In this document: positions 1-8,784 of the stretch, one piece after another
Position numbering within the stretch: the first letter of the stretch is position 1
How the letters are laid out: every line of letters starts with the position of its first letter
Assembly: GCA_947457545.1 (NCBI GenBank)
Contig: CANGXD010000016.1
Location: 1 to 46,527 of the forward strand
Length of the DNA stretch: 46,527 nucleotides
Source: Gemmatimonadaceae bacterium
Lineage (GTDB): Bacteria; Gemmatimonadota; Gemmatimonadetes; Gemmatimonadales; Gemmatimonadaceae
Direction of reading: 5' to 3'
Notes under the pieces: generated by a model
Seen by the model: the letters and a program-made list of their open reading frames with translations, nothing else
Database searches by the model: none
Told to the model about the DNA's origin: nothing
Program-made: the position numbers and the translations under genes

Positions 1-704
1 GCCACCAACGCGAGCGACGCCACGTTGATCGCCACCGCCCCTGCCCGTGCCGCCGCCGCCGTCCCCGCCGGCACGACACGCACCTGGTACGTTCCCGGCG
101 CCACGGCGAGGTACGCCGACGCCGTGCGCACGCTCACGTTCGCGAGCGTCGGCGTCGCGGCGGCGAGATCCGCACCGACCGCGGTCACGAAGATGTCCAC
201 CGCGCCCGCGGTGGGGCTCAGGTGCACCACCCGCACTCGGGCCTGCGTCGGGGCCAACGTGTTGTCATCGGTGGTGACGAAGTTGGTAATCGCCGACGCC
301 CCCGTGCCACCAGTGGCGTAGATCGTCTGATCCTGACTCGCCGTCACGGTAAACGGAATCGTCGACACCACCGTGTTGGTGTCGGCTGTGCGCTTGAGCA
401 CCAGCGTGCGGCTGCCCGCGTACACCGGCGAATAGTTCGCGGTGTTGGGCGCCGCCAGCGTGATGGGCGTGCTCTGGGTGTACGTGAGGTTGACCCCGAA
501 CGGCAGCCCTTCGAGGATGGCGTTGACGCGACCGCGCGTGGTGTCGGTAATGACATTCACGAAGCGGACACGGCCCGTCGGTCCGGTGGGGGCGAACGGA
601 TCGGCAGCATCGGTCGTACCGCACGCCGCGAGCAGAACACTGGCAAGCGACACGGCAACGACAGCCACGGCACGGCGGGACTTCATCATGGGAAGCGTAG
701 TCAT
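1..704 (-). CDS. DUF4397-type lipoprotein, 3' end outside window
   Basis: About 234 residues are visible and no stop is reached before the window edge. The N-terminus is a lipoprotein signal: basic MKSRR, a hydrophobic stretch, then the lipobox LLAAC followed by GTTDA. The body has DUF4397 character: an opening 'VRFVNVI' strand, 'ARVRVVHLSPTAGAVDIFV' in the second half, and a beta-rich, Thr/Ala-rich composition. I chose the ATG at 704 because GAGG lies 9 nt upstream; ATGs at 689 and 686 are alternatives. It starts 11 nt after the SusD-like stop, so it is probably the third gene of that operon and may be a surface accessory lipoprotein. The role is unknown; the family call is by sequence pattern only. 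Confidence 0.75.
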   Translation of the reverse strand, partial: MTTLPMMKSRRAVAVVAVSLASVLLAACGTTDAADPFAPTGPTGRVRFVNVITDTTRGRVNAILEGLPFGVNLTYTQSTPITLAAPNTANYSPVYAGSRTLVLKRTADTNTVVSTIPFTVTASQDQTIYATGGTGASAITNFVTTDDNTLAPTQARVRVVHLSPTAGAVDIFVTAVGADLAAATPTLANVSVRTASAYLAVAPGTYQVRVVPAGTAAAARAGAVAINVASLALV

Positions 705-715
705 GGTGGGCAGCC

Positions 716-2074
716 TCACTGTTGGCAGACTGCGGGGAAGGTCGCGGGCTCGGCGGGATCGGCCGGCACGTTCGGATTGGCGTTGCGATCACCGAAGGCA
801 TACGGCAGCCAGCAGCGCTGACCGCCCACCGGCACCGCCGGCGCCGCAATCGGCCCACGCACGCCAACGCGCCGACGCGCGTCTTCCCAACGGAGTCCCG
901 TCCCGAACAATTCATAGCGGCGCTGCACGTAGACCTCGTCGAGCAGCTGCGCCTGCGTGAGCACATCGGTCAGCGCCGGCAGACACGCCTTCGGATCGTC
1001 GAGGCCACGCCCGCCGGTGCAGTCGGTGCGCACCGAATCCAGCGCCGCCTGCGCCGCGGCCAACTGGTTCTGCTGCGCGAGCCCTTCCGCCTTGATGAGC
1101 AGCGCCTCGTCGGGGAAATACACCGGCAGCGGCGCCTGGGCGCCTGCGTAGCGGTTCCAGTTGTCGAGCAATGCCCCAACACGACCCGAGAGCGTGGCCG
1201 ACGGCGCCACGAACCACGTGAAGCGCTGGTCGCCGGCTGCCATGCTCGTGCGCCACTGGCGACGCGGCGCGATGCCGTTGGTGCCGCCGGTGACGTTGGC
1301 GTAGAAGTTCACCGTTGGTGCCGGGAACTGCAGCAACGACAAGGCGGCCGGGCCCGTGCGCGGCACAAGATTGGCGTACGTCACCGCGTTCGCGTTGTCG
1401 TTGGCCATGCGGGCATAGCGCGCGCGGAACAGCTGGATCATGGCGTTCAGGTTCACACCCGGCGTCAGGATGCTGTTGGTGAAAAACGCACTCGGCGGCG
1501 CCCCCGTGATCTGGGCGTTGGCCGAATCGAGCAGCGCCCGGACATACGGCAGCGCCTCAGCACGCGTGACATACGTCGGCGTCGTGATGCCGTACGTATT
1601 GATCGGCAAACGCTGGTAGCTCTGTAGCGCTTCACCCAAGGCCTCGGCCTTGAGCGTCTGCGCCAGCGCAACGAGCCCGCTGCGTGTCCCCGGGTCGAAC
1701 TGCGCCGAGAGCGCGTTGGCCCCCGCCAGCAGATCGTCCGCCGTACGCACGGTACGGTACACCGAGTTGAAGACGTTGTCGGCGATACCGGTGCCGGGCG
1801 CAATGGCACCCTGCTCCGCATCGCTGATGGAAATCAACGCGGCACTGGTGGCGGCAAACTCGTCGGTCACGAGTCCACCCATGTACGCGAAGTTGCCGTA
1901 CGAGGTGGCAAAACGCCCCTGCAGGCCAGTGGCCAGCGCGATCACGCCGTCGGCGCTGGTCGTGACCTGCGCTTCCGTCGGGGAATTGGGGTTCTGCAAG
2001 TCGAGGCTGCACGCCCCGAGGGTCAGAGTCGCAAACGCGGTGGAGAGCACCGCGCGCGTGTGGTTCATGCGCAT
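716..2074 (-). CDS. SusD/RagB-like outer-membrane nutrient-binding lipoprotein
   Basis: 452 residues. A lipoprotein signal ends in the lipobox LGAC with Cys22, so the mature protein should be lipid-anchored. The C-terminal third carries the typical SusD/RagB ending: 'VYVQRRYELFGTGLRWEDA' near residue 405, where family members have RxxEL...G.R..D, and an N-terminal helical TPR-like part. Such proteins cap the SusC channel and bind the imported substrate. The reading frame stays open upstream to 2233, but the ATG at 2074 has GGAG 10 nt upstream and directly precedes the signal peptide. It starts 19 nt after the SusC stop. The substrate cannot be told: no glycoside hydrolase, sulfatase or sensor is adjacent, and many Gemmatimonadota SusCD pairs may take up peptides or other polymers. 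Confidence 0.9.
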   Translation of the reverse strand: MRMNHTRAVLSTAFATLTLGACSLDLQNPNSPTEAQVTTSADGVIALATGLQGRFATSYGNFAYMGGLVTDEFAATSAALISISDAEQGAIAPGTGIADNVFNSVYRTVRTADDLLAGANALSAQFDPGTRSGLVALAQTLKAEALGEALQSYQRLPINTYGITTPTYVTRAEALPYVRALLDSANAQITGAPPSAFFTNSILTPGVNLNAMIQLFRARYARMANDNANAVTYANLVPRTGPAALSLLQFPAPTVNFYANVTGGTNGIAPRRQWRTSMAAGDQRFTWFVAPSATLSGRVGALLDNWNRYAGAQAPLPVYFPDEALLIKAEGLAQQNQLAAAQAALDSVRTDCTGGRGLDDPKACLPALTDVLTQAQLLDEVYVQRRYELFGTGLRWEDARRRVGVRGPIAAPAVPVGGQRCWLPYAFGDRNANPNVPADPAEPATFPAVCQQ

Positions 2075-2093
2075 GTGGTGAAGTCTCCGGAAA

Positions 2094-5000
2094 TCAGTAA
2101 GTGAAGCGGGCGCTGAGCGACCACGTACGCGGAATGGGATAGCCACCGAAGTCAAAGCCGCGATCGGCGGCCGTGGTCTGGCCGCTGCCAAGACCGCCGC
2201 CGTTGGTGCCGAACAGATTGATCTCGGGGTCATACCCGCTGTAGTTGGTCCACACCGCGAGGTTGCGTCCCGACAGCGTCACGTCGACGCCTTCCTTGAA
2301 CACCCGGCGCAGCGGCTTCCAATCGACCGAGTACGTCGCCGACAGTTCGCGGAGCTTCACGAAACTGCCGTCTTCCACCCAGTACTCGAAAATGCCTTGC
2401 GTACGGGCGTTGAAACCGGGGGCCGTCTTGCGCGGATCGCCATACGGCAACAGCTCGCGTTCGAACGAGCGCGAGTTGCTCGCGATACCCGCGTTCTGCG
2501 CGCGCGTCGACAGGTTCATGATGTCGTTGCCGAACACGCCATCGAGCAGCACCCGCACGCGCAGCTTGCGCCCGATGGTGAATTCGTTGAGCAACGATCC
2601 CATCCAATCCGGATTCGGATCGCCGATGACCGCGTTGAGCGAATCGTTGCAGCTGCCGCCGCTGATCGCCTGACGCTGCGCCACCGTGGCGCCCATATCG
2701 GCGGCCTGGTTGCTGCGGCGATACCGCCCCAGCGAGTCCACGAGCAGCGCCCCCGTGCGGCAATCACGCGCCGCATACGATCCGTAGAACACGCCAGCCG
2801 GTTCGCCGACACGGATGCGGTTGGGGTACCCACCCGCCGACTGGAAGTCCTGAATGTTCAGGCTCTCGACCAGGTTGCGGTTCCGCGTGTACGTGACCGT
2901 CGACTCCCACTTGAGATTCTGGCGGTTCACGTTGGTCGTGCGCACCAACAGTTCGACACCCTTGTTGCTCATCGAACCGATCGGCGCGAACTGCCGCGAG
3001 AAGCCCGTGCTCGTCGCCAGCGGCCGGAAGAACAGGAGGTCGTTGACCTGCCGGTCGTAGTACGTCGCTTCGACGGCGACCTTGCCGTTCAGGAACCCAG
3101 CCTCGGCGCCCACTTCGGCTTCGCGCGCCCGCTCGTTGCGCAGCGACGGATTACCGAAGGTCACGTCGTTCACGAAACCCGGACGGCCGGCAAACGGCAG
3201 CTGGGAATACGTGATGTACTGCGAGTACGCATTCACGATACCGGGCTGCGAACCCGCCCACCCCAACGCGGTGCGCAACCGCAGGTTGTTGACGAGCCCC
3301 GTCCGGTTCTCCAACGCCACATACGACAGCGACAGCTTGGGGAACGCCTGCCAACGCTCGGTGGGCGCGAACGTGCTCGACGCGTCGTAGCGCACGGCGC
3401 CCGTGAAGAAGAGCTTGTTCGACCAGTCGATTTCCTGCTGCGCGTAGAAGCCCAGCGTGCGCAACTCCACATCCGACTGACCAGCGGCGAAGATCGAGCC
3501 CGCGCTCACCAGTTCGCCCACCGGCGCGAGGCCGTTGGCGGTGGCACTCGTGGTGCGAAGACGCTGCGACGTGTAATTGAAGCCCGCCGTGGTGCGCATC
3601 CCGAACGCATCGTTCAGACGCCACGAGTACGAGCCGACGCCGTCCTGATTGATGACGCGCGTATCCTGAAACACCGACTGCGAACGGCCGGTGGCCAAGG
3701 GCGCCGTGCCGAGGACGGCACTGCGCGGTACGAACTGACGCTGCTCGAACGCCGAGTTGTCGATGCCCAGCGTGTAGTCGAGCAACAGGTTGGCGCGCGG
3801 CGTCCAGGTGAACTTGGTGCTGCCGATGAACCGGTTGATCGTCTGCGGATTGCGAATACGATCGATCGCGAGCAGCGGATTGGTGCCCAGCGACGGCGGC
3901 AACGGATACACGCCGTTGACCGGACGGAAATCGACGTTGGTGGGCGAGAAGAAGAGCGAACCCATGATGCCGTAGTCGTTCTGCTCGCCGAACGCCTGAA
4001 ACTGATTGTTCGTCGTCACGAAGTTCGAGGTGACGTTGGCCACCAGGTTACTCGCAAGCTGCTGCTGCAGATTGATACGGGCACCGGTGCGCTGCGAGCT
4101 CGTCGAGCGCATGATCCCCTGATCGTCCGCGTAGTTGCCGCTGATGAAATAGCGGGTCTGATCGTTACCACCTTCGACGGTGAGATTCTGCTCCGTGCTC
4201 GGCGAGCGCCGGAAAATGTCGTCCTGATAGTCGAAGCGCGCCGACGGCAATCCATTCACGTCGAACGGATACAGGTTGAACGGCTGCTTTTCGCGCAGCT
4301 CATTCATGCCATAGCGGGTCGTGAGCGCAAAGCGCGGCTTGCCGATGCTGCCGCGCTTCGTGAAGATCTGCACCACGCCGTTGTTGGCGCGCGAGCCGTA
4401 GAGCGCCGCAGCGGCCGCGCCACGAATGATTTCGATGCGCTCGATGTCCTGCGGATTGATGTCGGCGAGACGGTTCTGCGGGTTGGAGCGACCGCCGAGG
4501 TCGGCCAGCTGCCCGGAGCCGTTGTCGACGATCACGCCGTCGATGATGTACAGCGGGTCGGAGCCGGAGATGAACGAGTTGGTGCCGCGCAACCGGACCG
4601 AGATACCGCCACCGCCCGGGCCGCCGGAGTTCTGCGAAATCTGCGCGCCGGCAATCTTGCCTTGCAGCGCCTGATCGACTGTCACCGACTGCGCGCGGCT
4701 GATGACCGTGCTATCGAGCGACGCGATGCTCGTGCCGACCTTTCGCTTCTCGGTCGGCGCGGCAGAACCCGTCACCACGATTTCGCCAAGGTTCATCGCG
4801 CTGATGGTCAGCGACACATCGAGCGTGGCGGTGCCACCCTCGGTGATCGTGACGGGGCGCGACGCGGGCAGATATCCGAGACGCCGCACCGTGATCGTGC
4901 GGGCTCCTGCTGGCGCGGCCGTCAGCACGTATTCGCCGCGGGCATTGGTCAGCGCCCCGACACGCGTGTTGGCCACCAGGATCTGCGCGTCGGCGAGCGG

Positions 5001-5150
5001 CTGGCCGGTGCCCGCGTCTGTTACCTTGCCGCGCACGGTGCCGGTAGACGCGACGGCCTGCGCCGACACCGCGCTACTCGCGACCGTGAGGGAAAGAGCA
5101 GCGGCTGAACCACGTATCAGCACACTGCTCAGCATCGATCGGATGAACAT
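2094..5150 (-). CDS. SusC/RagA-like TonB-dependent outer-membrane transporter
   Basis: 1018 residues. Signal peptide (to about 30, ...SAVSAQA), then a carboxypeptidase-regulatory-like domain ('GTVRGKVTDAGTGQPLADAQ', 'TNARGEYVL'), then the plug with the SusC signature ('LRGTNSFISGSDPLYIIDGV', 'DIERIEIIRGAAAAALYGSR', 'NNGVVQIFTK') and a long TonB-dependent beta-barrel ending in the aromatic terminus FTY. It would import a SusD-bound substrate using TonB energy. The ATG at 5150 is chosen because GGAG is 7 nt upstream and the signal peptide follows at once; the frame is open to 5207. First gene of the susC-susD-DUF4397 unit. The antisense strand also stays open for about 900 codons, an effect of high GC and not a gene. 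Confidence 0.95.
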   Translation of the reverse strand: MFIRSMLSSVLIRGSAAALSLTVASSAVSAQAVASTGTVRGKVTDAGTGQPLADAQILVANTRVGALTNARGEYVLTAAPAGARTITVRRLGYLPASRPVTITEGGTATLDVSLTISAMNLGEIVVTGSAAPTEKRKVGTSIASLDSTVISRAQSVTVDQALQGKIAGAQISQNSGGPGGGGISVRLRGTNSFISGSDPLYIIDGVIVDNGSGQLADLGGRSNPQNRLADINPQDIERIEIIRGAAAAALYGSRANNGVVQIFTKRGSIGKPRFALTTRYGMNELREKQPFNLYPFDVNGLPSARFDYQDDIFRRSPSTEQNLTVEGGNDQTRYFISGNYADDQGIMRSTSSQRTGARINLQQQLASNLVANVTSNFVTTNNQFQAFGEQNDYGIMGSLFFSPTNVDFRPVNGVYPLPPSLGTNPLLAIDRIRNPQTINRFIGSTKFTWTPRANLLLDYTLGIDNSAFEQRQFVPRSAVLGTAPLATGRSQSVFQDTRVINQDGVGSYSWRLNDAFGMRTTAGFNYTSQRLRTTSATANGLAPVGELVSAGSIFAAGQSDVELRTLGFYAQQEIDWSNKLFFTGAVRYDASSTFAPTERWQAFPKLSLSYVALENRTGLVNNLRLRTALGWAGSQPGIVNAYSQYITYSQLPFAGRPGFVNDVTFGNPSLRNERAREAEVGAEAGFLNGKVAVEATYYDRQVNDLLFFRPLATSTGFSRQFAPIGSMSNKGVELLVRTTNVNRQNLKWESTVTYTRNRNLVESLNIQDFQSAGGYPNRIRVGEPAGVFYGSYAARDCRTGALLVDSLGRYRRSNQAADMGATVAQRQAISGGSCNDSLNAVIGDPNPDWMGSLLNEFTIGRKLRVRVLLDGVFGNDIMNLSTRAQNAGIASNSRSFERELLPYGDPRKTAPGFNARTQGIFEYWVEDGSFVKLRELSATYSVDWKPLRRVFKEGVDVTLSGRNLAVWTNYSGYDPEINLFGTNGGGLGSGQTTAADRGFDFGGYPIPRTWSLSARFTY

Positions 5151-5254
5151 GCCTGCGCTCCGATGGGAGGGAGTCACTCGTTGGGAGGGAACCACTGAAC
5201 GAGCCAATGAGGCACGCTAGCGAGGCACAATCGCCCCAGCAATATGCGGCGGCG

Positions 5255-5989
5255 TTAAACCGTGCGAATCACGCCAGTAAACGGGTCAGCCCGCGATGTC
5301 AGCAACAGCGAACTGGGTGCGCCGGTGTCGGGATGACACGGTTCGTGAAGCGCCTCGAGTGCGAAGCCGCTGGCGCGCAACAGCGCGACCCAGCTCCCGA
5401 TGGTGCGGAAATGCCACGGCGCCGGGTCCGTGAACGCGTCACTGAACCCCGCCCAACTCCCCTCGCGCCACCCGTCTTCGTAGGGCAGATCGCCGCGCGC
5501 GCTGACCGGGTGCAATGTCTGAATGATCAGTCGCCCCCCGTGTCCGAGTGACGCAGGAAGCGCCTGCAGCAAAGCGCCGACCGACTCGTTCCCGAACAGC
5601 GCGAAATTGCAGACGATCAGATCGAAGGCACCGTACCCCTCGGCGACCAGAGCCCCGGCGGCAATCGCCTCGTAGGTGTGCACGGCGTAGGTACCGGCTG
5701 CGCCGTCCGCCGGATGACCGGCGCGAGCGGCGTCGATGAGACCGGGGATGGCATCCACGCCGACCGCCGCGATACCATCGCGCGCGACCTCGTGACAGAT
5801 CCAGCCCTCGCCACAGCCAAGGTCCAAGATGCGACGCGGGGCGTGCGCGCGGATCGCCGCCATGATCGCGGCGTTGGTCACGGCCACACGGCTGGCGATT
5901 TCCCCACGACGGACGGCGTCCGTCCACGGGGCCACGTTCGCGTGCCAAGTCCGCAGAATTCGTTCGTCTGGTGAATGCATCTGAACCAT
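5255..5989 (-). CDS. class I SAM-dependent methyltransferase
   Basis: 244 residues. Motif I for S-adenosylmethionine binding is ILDLGCGEG at about 54-62, followed by an acidic strand-2 end 'AVGVDAIPGL' and a motif like 'FDLIVCNFALF' (strand 4). The layout is that of a Methyltransf_11/23 small-molecule enzyme; the C-terminus 'GGRLIIQTLHP' and 'RTIGSWVALLRASGFALEAL' is typical of UbiE-like members. The substrate is unknown. Start choice is uncertain: ATG 5989 or 5980, neither with a good Shine-Dalgarno; the frame is open to 6109 but enters the G-rich repeat. It appears monocistronic, with 104 nt before susC and 293 nt after the redox operon. Confidence 0.85.
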   Translation of the reverse strand: MVQMHSPDERILRTWHANVAPWTDAVRRGEIASRVAVTNAAIMAAIRAHAPRRILDLGCGEGWICHEVARDGIAAVGVDAIPGLIDAARAGHPADGAAGTYAVHTYEAIAAGALVAEGYGAFDLIVCNFALFGNESVGALLQALPASLGHGGRLIIQTLHPVSARGDLPYEDGWREGSWAGFSDAFTDPAPWHFRTIGSWVALLRASGFALEALHEPCHPDTGAPSSLLLTSRADPFTGVIRTV

Positions 5990-6060
5990 TACTCTGTACG
6001 CCTCGCGAACATTTATCTCGCGGGTCGTGGTCGGGGTCGGGGTCGTGGGGATGGTCGAGG

Positions 6061-6120
6061 TACGGCCACGACGGTCGGGGCACTGCCACCACAGTCGGGG
6101 TACTGCCACGACGGTCGGGG
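6061..6120. repeat. three tandem 20-bp repeats
   Basis: Copies at 6061-6080, 6081-6100 and 6101-6120 share the pattern NACNGCCACNACNGTCGGGG and follow each other with no spacer. A degenerate fourth unit follows at 6121-6137. There is no unique spacer between copies, so this is a minisatellite-like repeat and not CRISPR. Confidence 0.8.
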
Positions 6121-6201
6121 TCTACCGGCGGTCGGGGTCGGTGCCGGGTTGGGGTCTCACTACAGTCGGCGGGGCGGTTTTGGGGCCTTGCTTTGCTCGG
6201 C

Positions 6202-6278
6202 GGTTGGGGTCGGGGTCACACTGTCGGGGGCGGCGTCGAGGTCAGCCCCGACAGTTTTTCCCCGACCCCGACCCCGAC
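6202..6278. repeat. imperfect inverted repeat, possible terminator
   Basis: The inner arms CTGTCGGGG (6221-6229) and CCCCGACAG (6246-6254) pair perfectly. The outer arms GGGGTCGGGGTC (6206-6217) and GACCCCGACCCC (6264-6275) also pair, around an asymmetric internal loop. It begins just after the minus-strand stop at 6283. A run of five T on the plus strand (AAAAA on the minus strand) lies inside the structure, so it is not a textbook intrinsic terminator for the minus strand. The minus strand has four GGGG runs within 6246-6279 and could form a G-quadruplex. Confidence 0.6.
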
Positions 6279-6282
6279 AAAG

Positions 6283-6972
6283 TCAGGCAAGCCCAAGCTG
6301 ACGCCGAATCGCCAAGCTCGGTCCTTCGAACGTCGGCATCGCCACGTTGCCGATGTAGCCGAGGTCCTTCCAGCCCGCCGGTGTGGTGTAAAACGCCGTC
6401 GCCGTCTGATCGCGAATCGTGTCGAAGAACTGCGCCGCGAACTGATGCTCCGGCTTGGCTTTCGGCAGATAGCAAATGTCGTCGCAGATCTGCGTGCGTT
6501 GCGCGTTCGTCGCGAGGTGAAAACGCTTGCCGAAGCGTGCCTGCGATTCGCGATCGAGCCACGCGAGTCCGCCGCGTACGCGCACCAGCGACGCGTCGCC
6601 GCCGGGACGGCTTGCCCACTCGTTGATGTAGCCGGGTGCGCCCACCGTGGACGCGGCTGGGCTCTTGGCGTCAGCCGGGATGATCATGTCGCAGAGCGCG
6701 CTCAACGTCGTGAGCTCACGCAGCGACAACTTCATCGGCCAGTCAGCCTTGGCCACCTGCAACACGGGATCACTTGGCGTTCCCCGCGGGCCTTTGCGCT
6801 TGACCGGACGCTGCTGCTCGTCGAGCAGTGGCAGCGGTTCGCGCGACACCGCCGGCGCCGGTGCAGCGGCTGCGGTATCTGGCAGCATGGGTACTACCGC
6901 CGCGGCCGCCATGGCCTTGAGCGCGTCGCGACGCGCGATGCCGGTGCTCGGAGTCGTGTTCTCGTCGCTCAT
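6283..6972 (-). CDS. gluconate 2-dehydrogenase subunit 3-like Tat-exported protein
   Basis: 229 residues. N-terminal twin-arginine signal: ARRDALKAMAAAAVV, then an Ala-rich cleavage region. The body resembles the gluconate 2-dehydrogenase subunit 3 family: 'LSLRELTTLSALCDMIIPAD', then 'GAPGYINEW' and C-terminal 'AFYTTPAGWKDLGYIGN'. Members are small subunits that assist export or assembly of a GMC-type flavoprotein. Its ATG shares one base with the stop of the upstream GMC gene (TGATG, at 6972), so the two are translationally coupled. No third, cytochrome c subunit is next to it. Confidence 0.85.
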   Translation of the reverse strand: MSDENTTPSTGIARRDALKAMAAAAVVPMLPDTAAAAPAPAVSREPLPLLDEQQRPVKRKGPRGTPSDPVLQVAKADWPMKLSLRELTTLSALCDMIIPADAKSPAASTVGAPGYINEWASRPGGDASLVRVRGGLAWLDRESQARFGKRFHLATNAQRTQICDDICYLPKAKPEHQFAAQFFDTIRDQTATAFYTTPAGWKDLGYIGNVAMPTFEGPSLAIRRQLGLA

Positions 6973-8762
6973 CAGAGATTCCCCTTCTTGAGTTCGTCCA
7001 CGAGGTAATCGCAGCTGCGCCACGCGAGCGCGAGAATGGACAGCGTCGGGTTCTTGTCGGCGTTGGAAACGAATGTCGCGCCGTCGGTCACGAACAGGTT
7101 CTTCACTTCCCACGCCTGACCGAACTCGTTGAGCACCGACTTTTTCGGGTCGCTGCCCATGCGCACCGTGCCGACTTCATGGATGATCGATCCACCCGCG
7201 GCAATCGCCTTGTTGCCGTCGGTCTGCACCGTCCCCTGCACCTTGCCGCCCATCTTCTCGATGATCTCGGCGAACGTCTTGTGCATGTGCGCCGCCTGAT
7301 TGATTTCGTGCGACGACCACTTCCAGTGGAAACGCAGCACCGGAATGCCCCACTGATCCACCGCGACCGGATCAATCTCGCAGTAGGAATCTTCGTTGGG
7401 GATCATCTCGCCGCGGCCGTCGAAGTACATGAAGGAGCCGTAGTAGCGACGCGCCTCTTCCTTGAACTTCTTGCCGTACGCGCCGCCGGTGAACGACTCG
7501 AGCCCGCCGAAGATCCCGGGGCCCGGCATACCACGACCGCCGCCGAATTCGATGTGATATCCGCGCGCAAAATCCATCTTGCCCGCTTTCTGATCACCGT
7601 AGAGCCACCACGGCATGTACATGTGAATGCCGGCGGTGCCGTCCTCGTTCACCGGCGGCAGTCCCTCGAGCTTCGGAATCTGCGCCGACAGCCCCGCGCC
7701 CACGGTGTCCATGAGATACTTGCCCACCACACCACTGCCGTTGGCAATGCCGTTCGGGAAGAGCGCGCTCTTGGAGTTGAGCATGATGCGTGACGTTTCG
7801 CACGCACTCGCCGCGAGCACGACCACCTTGGCAGTCACGTGATGATCGACGCGCGTGAGCTTGTCGATGTAGTGCACACCGCTCGCCTTCCCCTGCGCGT
7901 CGACGCTCACTTCGCGCACCATGGCGTCGGTGATGAGCGTGACGTTGCCGGTGGCCATCGCTGGCGGCAACAGCACTGTGGTGCTCTGGAAGTTCGCCTT
8001 GATGGAGCAGCCGCGACCGCAATCGGTGGCATAGAAGCACGCCATGCGCTCGTTCATGCTCTGGCGTAGCACACGCTGCGCGAGCGCATTGCCCGGATGC
8101 AGCTTGGCCGGTAGCCGCGCAGAATCCTGCCGCTGGGTCAATACCGCGCGATGCGCAGGAATGACCGGAATCTTGAGTGGCTCACACGCCTTTTTGGCGA
8201 GCAGCTCATACGACCGCGCCGCCGGCGGCGGCTGCAGCACACCGGGCGACGACCGCGGCGTATTCTCGAGATCGTCGTCGCCCCCGTACACGCCAATAAG
8301 CAGCTCCGTCTTGTCGTAGTACGGCGCCATCGTTTCGTACGTCATCGGCCAGTCTTCGCCGAGTCCGTCGCGGCTCTTGGGCTTGAAGTCGTACGGCCCC
8401 ATGCGCAGCGAGATGCGTCCCCAGTGATTCGTACGACCGCCGAGCATGCGCGCGCGCCACCAGCTGAACTGCGTGCCGGGCGCGGTGGTGAACGGTTCGC
8501 CCGGTACACGCCAGCCGCCATCGACGGTGGCGTCGTAGAAGCCGAACGGTTTGTCCGCGCCGCCGGCGCCGCGCAACGGCGCGTCCTTCGGCGTCTGAAA
8601 CATGGGCGTCTCGGTCACGGGATCGTAGTCACGACCCGCTTCGAGCAAACACACCTTGAGCCCCTGCACCGACAGCTGGTAGGCGGCCATGCCACCGCCA
8701 GCGCCGGAACCGACCACGATGACATCGTACTGCGGAGCGACTTTCGAACGACGAGAAGACAC
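6972..8762 (-). CDS. GMC family FAD oxidoreductase
   Basis: 596 residues. FAD-binding GxGxxG motif 'VGSGAGGGMAAYQL' at about 17-30, then the GMC N-terminal region 'GGRTNHWGRIS'. The C-terminal GMC domain has 'HEVGTVRMGSDP' with the likely catalytic His, then 'LFVTDGATFVSNADKNPT' with the usual Asn. It likely oxidises a sugar or glycoside hydroxyl in the periplasm, carried across by the Tat signal of its coupled subunit-3 partner (it has none itself). Start is GTG at 8762, with GGAG 7 nt upstream. Relatives include gluconate 2-dehydrogenase large subunits and glucoside 3-dehydrogenases; which one this is cannot be decided from sequence alone. Confidence 0.9.
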   Translation of the reverse strand: MSSRRSKVAPQYDVIVVGSGAGGGMAAYQLSVQGLKVCLLEAGRDYDPVTETPMFQTPKDAPLRGAGGADKPFGFYDATVDGGWRVPGEPFTTAPGTQFSWWRARMLGGRTNHWGRISLRMGPYDFKPKSRDGLGEDWPMTYETMAPYYDKTELLIGVYGGDDDLENTPRSSPGVLQPPPAARSYELLAKKACEPLKIPVIPAHRAVLTQRQDSARLPAKLHPGNALAQRVLRQSMNERMACFYATDCGRGCSIKANFQSTTVLLPPAMATGNVTLITDAMVREVSVDAQGKASGVHYIDKLTRVDHHVTAKVVVLAASACETSRIMLNSKSALFPNGIANGSGVVGKYLMDTVGAGLSAQIPKLEGLPPVNEDGTAGIHMYMPWWLYGDQKAGKMDFARGYHIEFGGGRGMPGPGIFGGLESFTGGAYGKKFKEEARRYYGSFMYFDGRGEMIPNEDSYCEIDPVAVDQWGIPVLRFHWKWSSHEINQAAHMHKTFAEIIEKMGGKVQGTVQTDGNKAIAAGGSIIHEVGTVRMGSDPKKSVLNEFGQAWEVKNLFVTDGATFVSNADKNPTLSILALAWRSCDYLVDELKKGNL

Positions 8763-8784
8763 GCGGTTACTCCTCAGTGTGAAA

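Larger units (their letters stand above)
5990..6282. other. G-rich non-coding intergenic tract
   Basis: About 290 bases lie between the stop of the subunit-3-like gene and the methyltransferase start, with no credible gene. The plus strand is extremely G-rich and built from GGGGTC units. Inside are three 20-base tandem copies, several short (GGGGTC)n runs, and a long imperfect hairpin nearest the upstream gene. Short overlapping frames stay open here only because the repeat lacks stops. The hairpin may terminate the redox operon; the rest could affect methyltransferase expression. Function unknown. Confidence 0.7.

Noticed and set aside
2397-5108. Antisense open frame of about 900 codons opposite susC
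   Set aside because: It mirrors a clear TonB-dependent transporter gene, encodes Arg/His/Val-rich sequence with no domain, and is expected from the GC bias in third positions.
6061-6120. Possible CRISPR array
   Set aside because: Tandem copies touch each other with no unique spacers and no cas genes are present.
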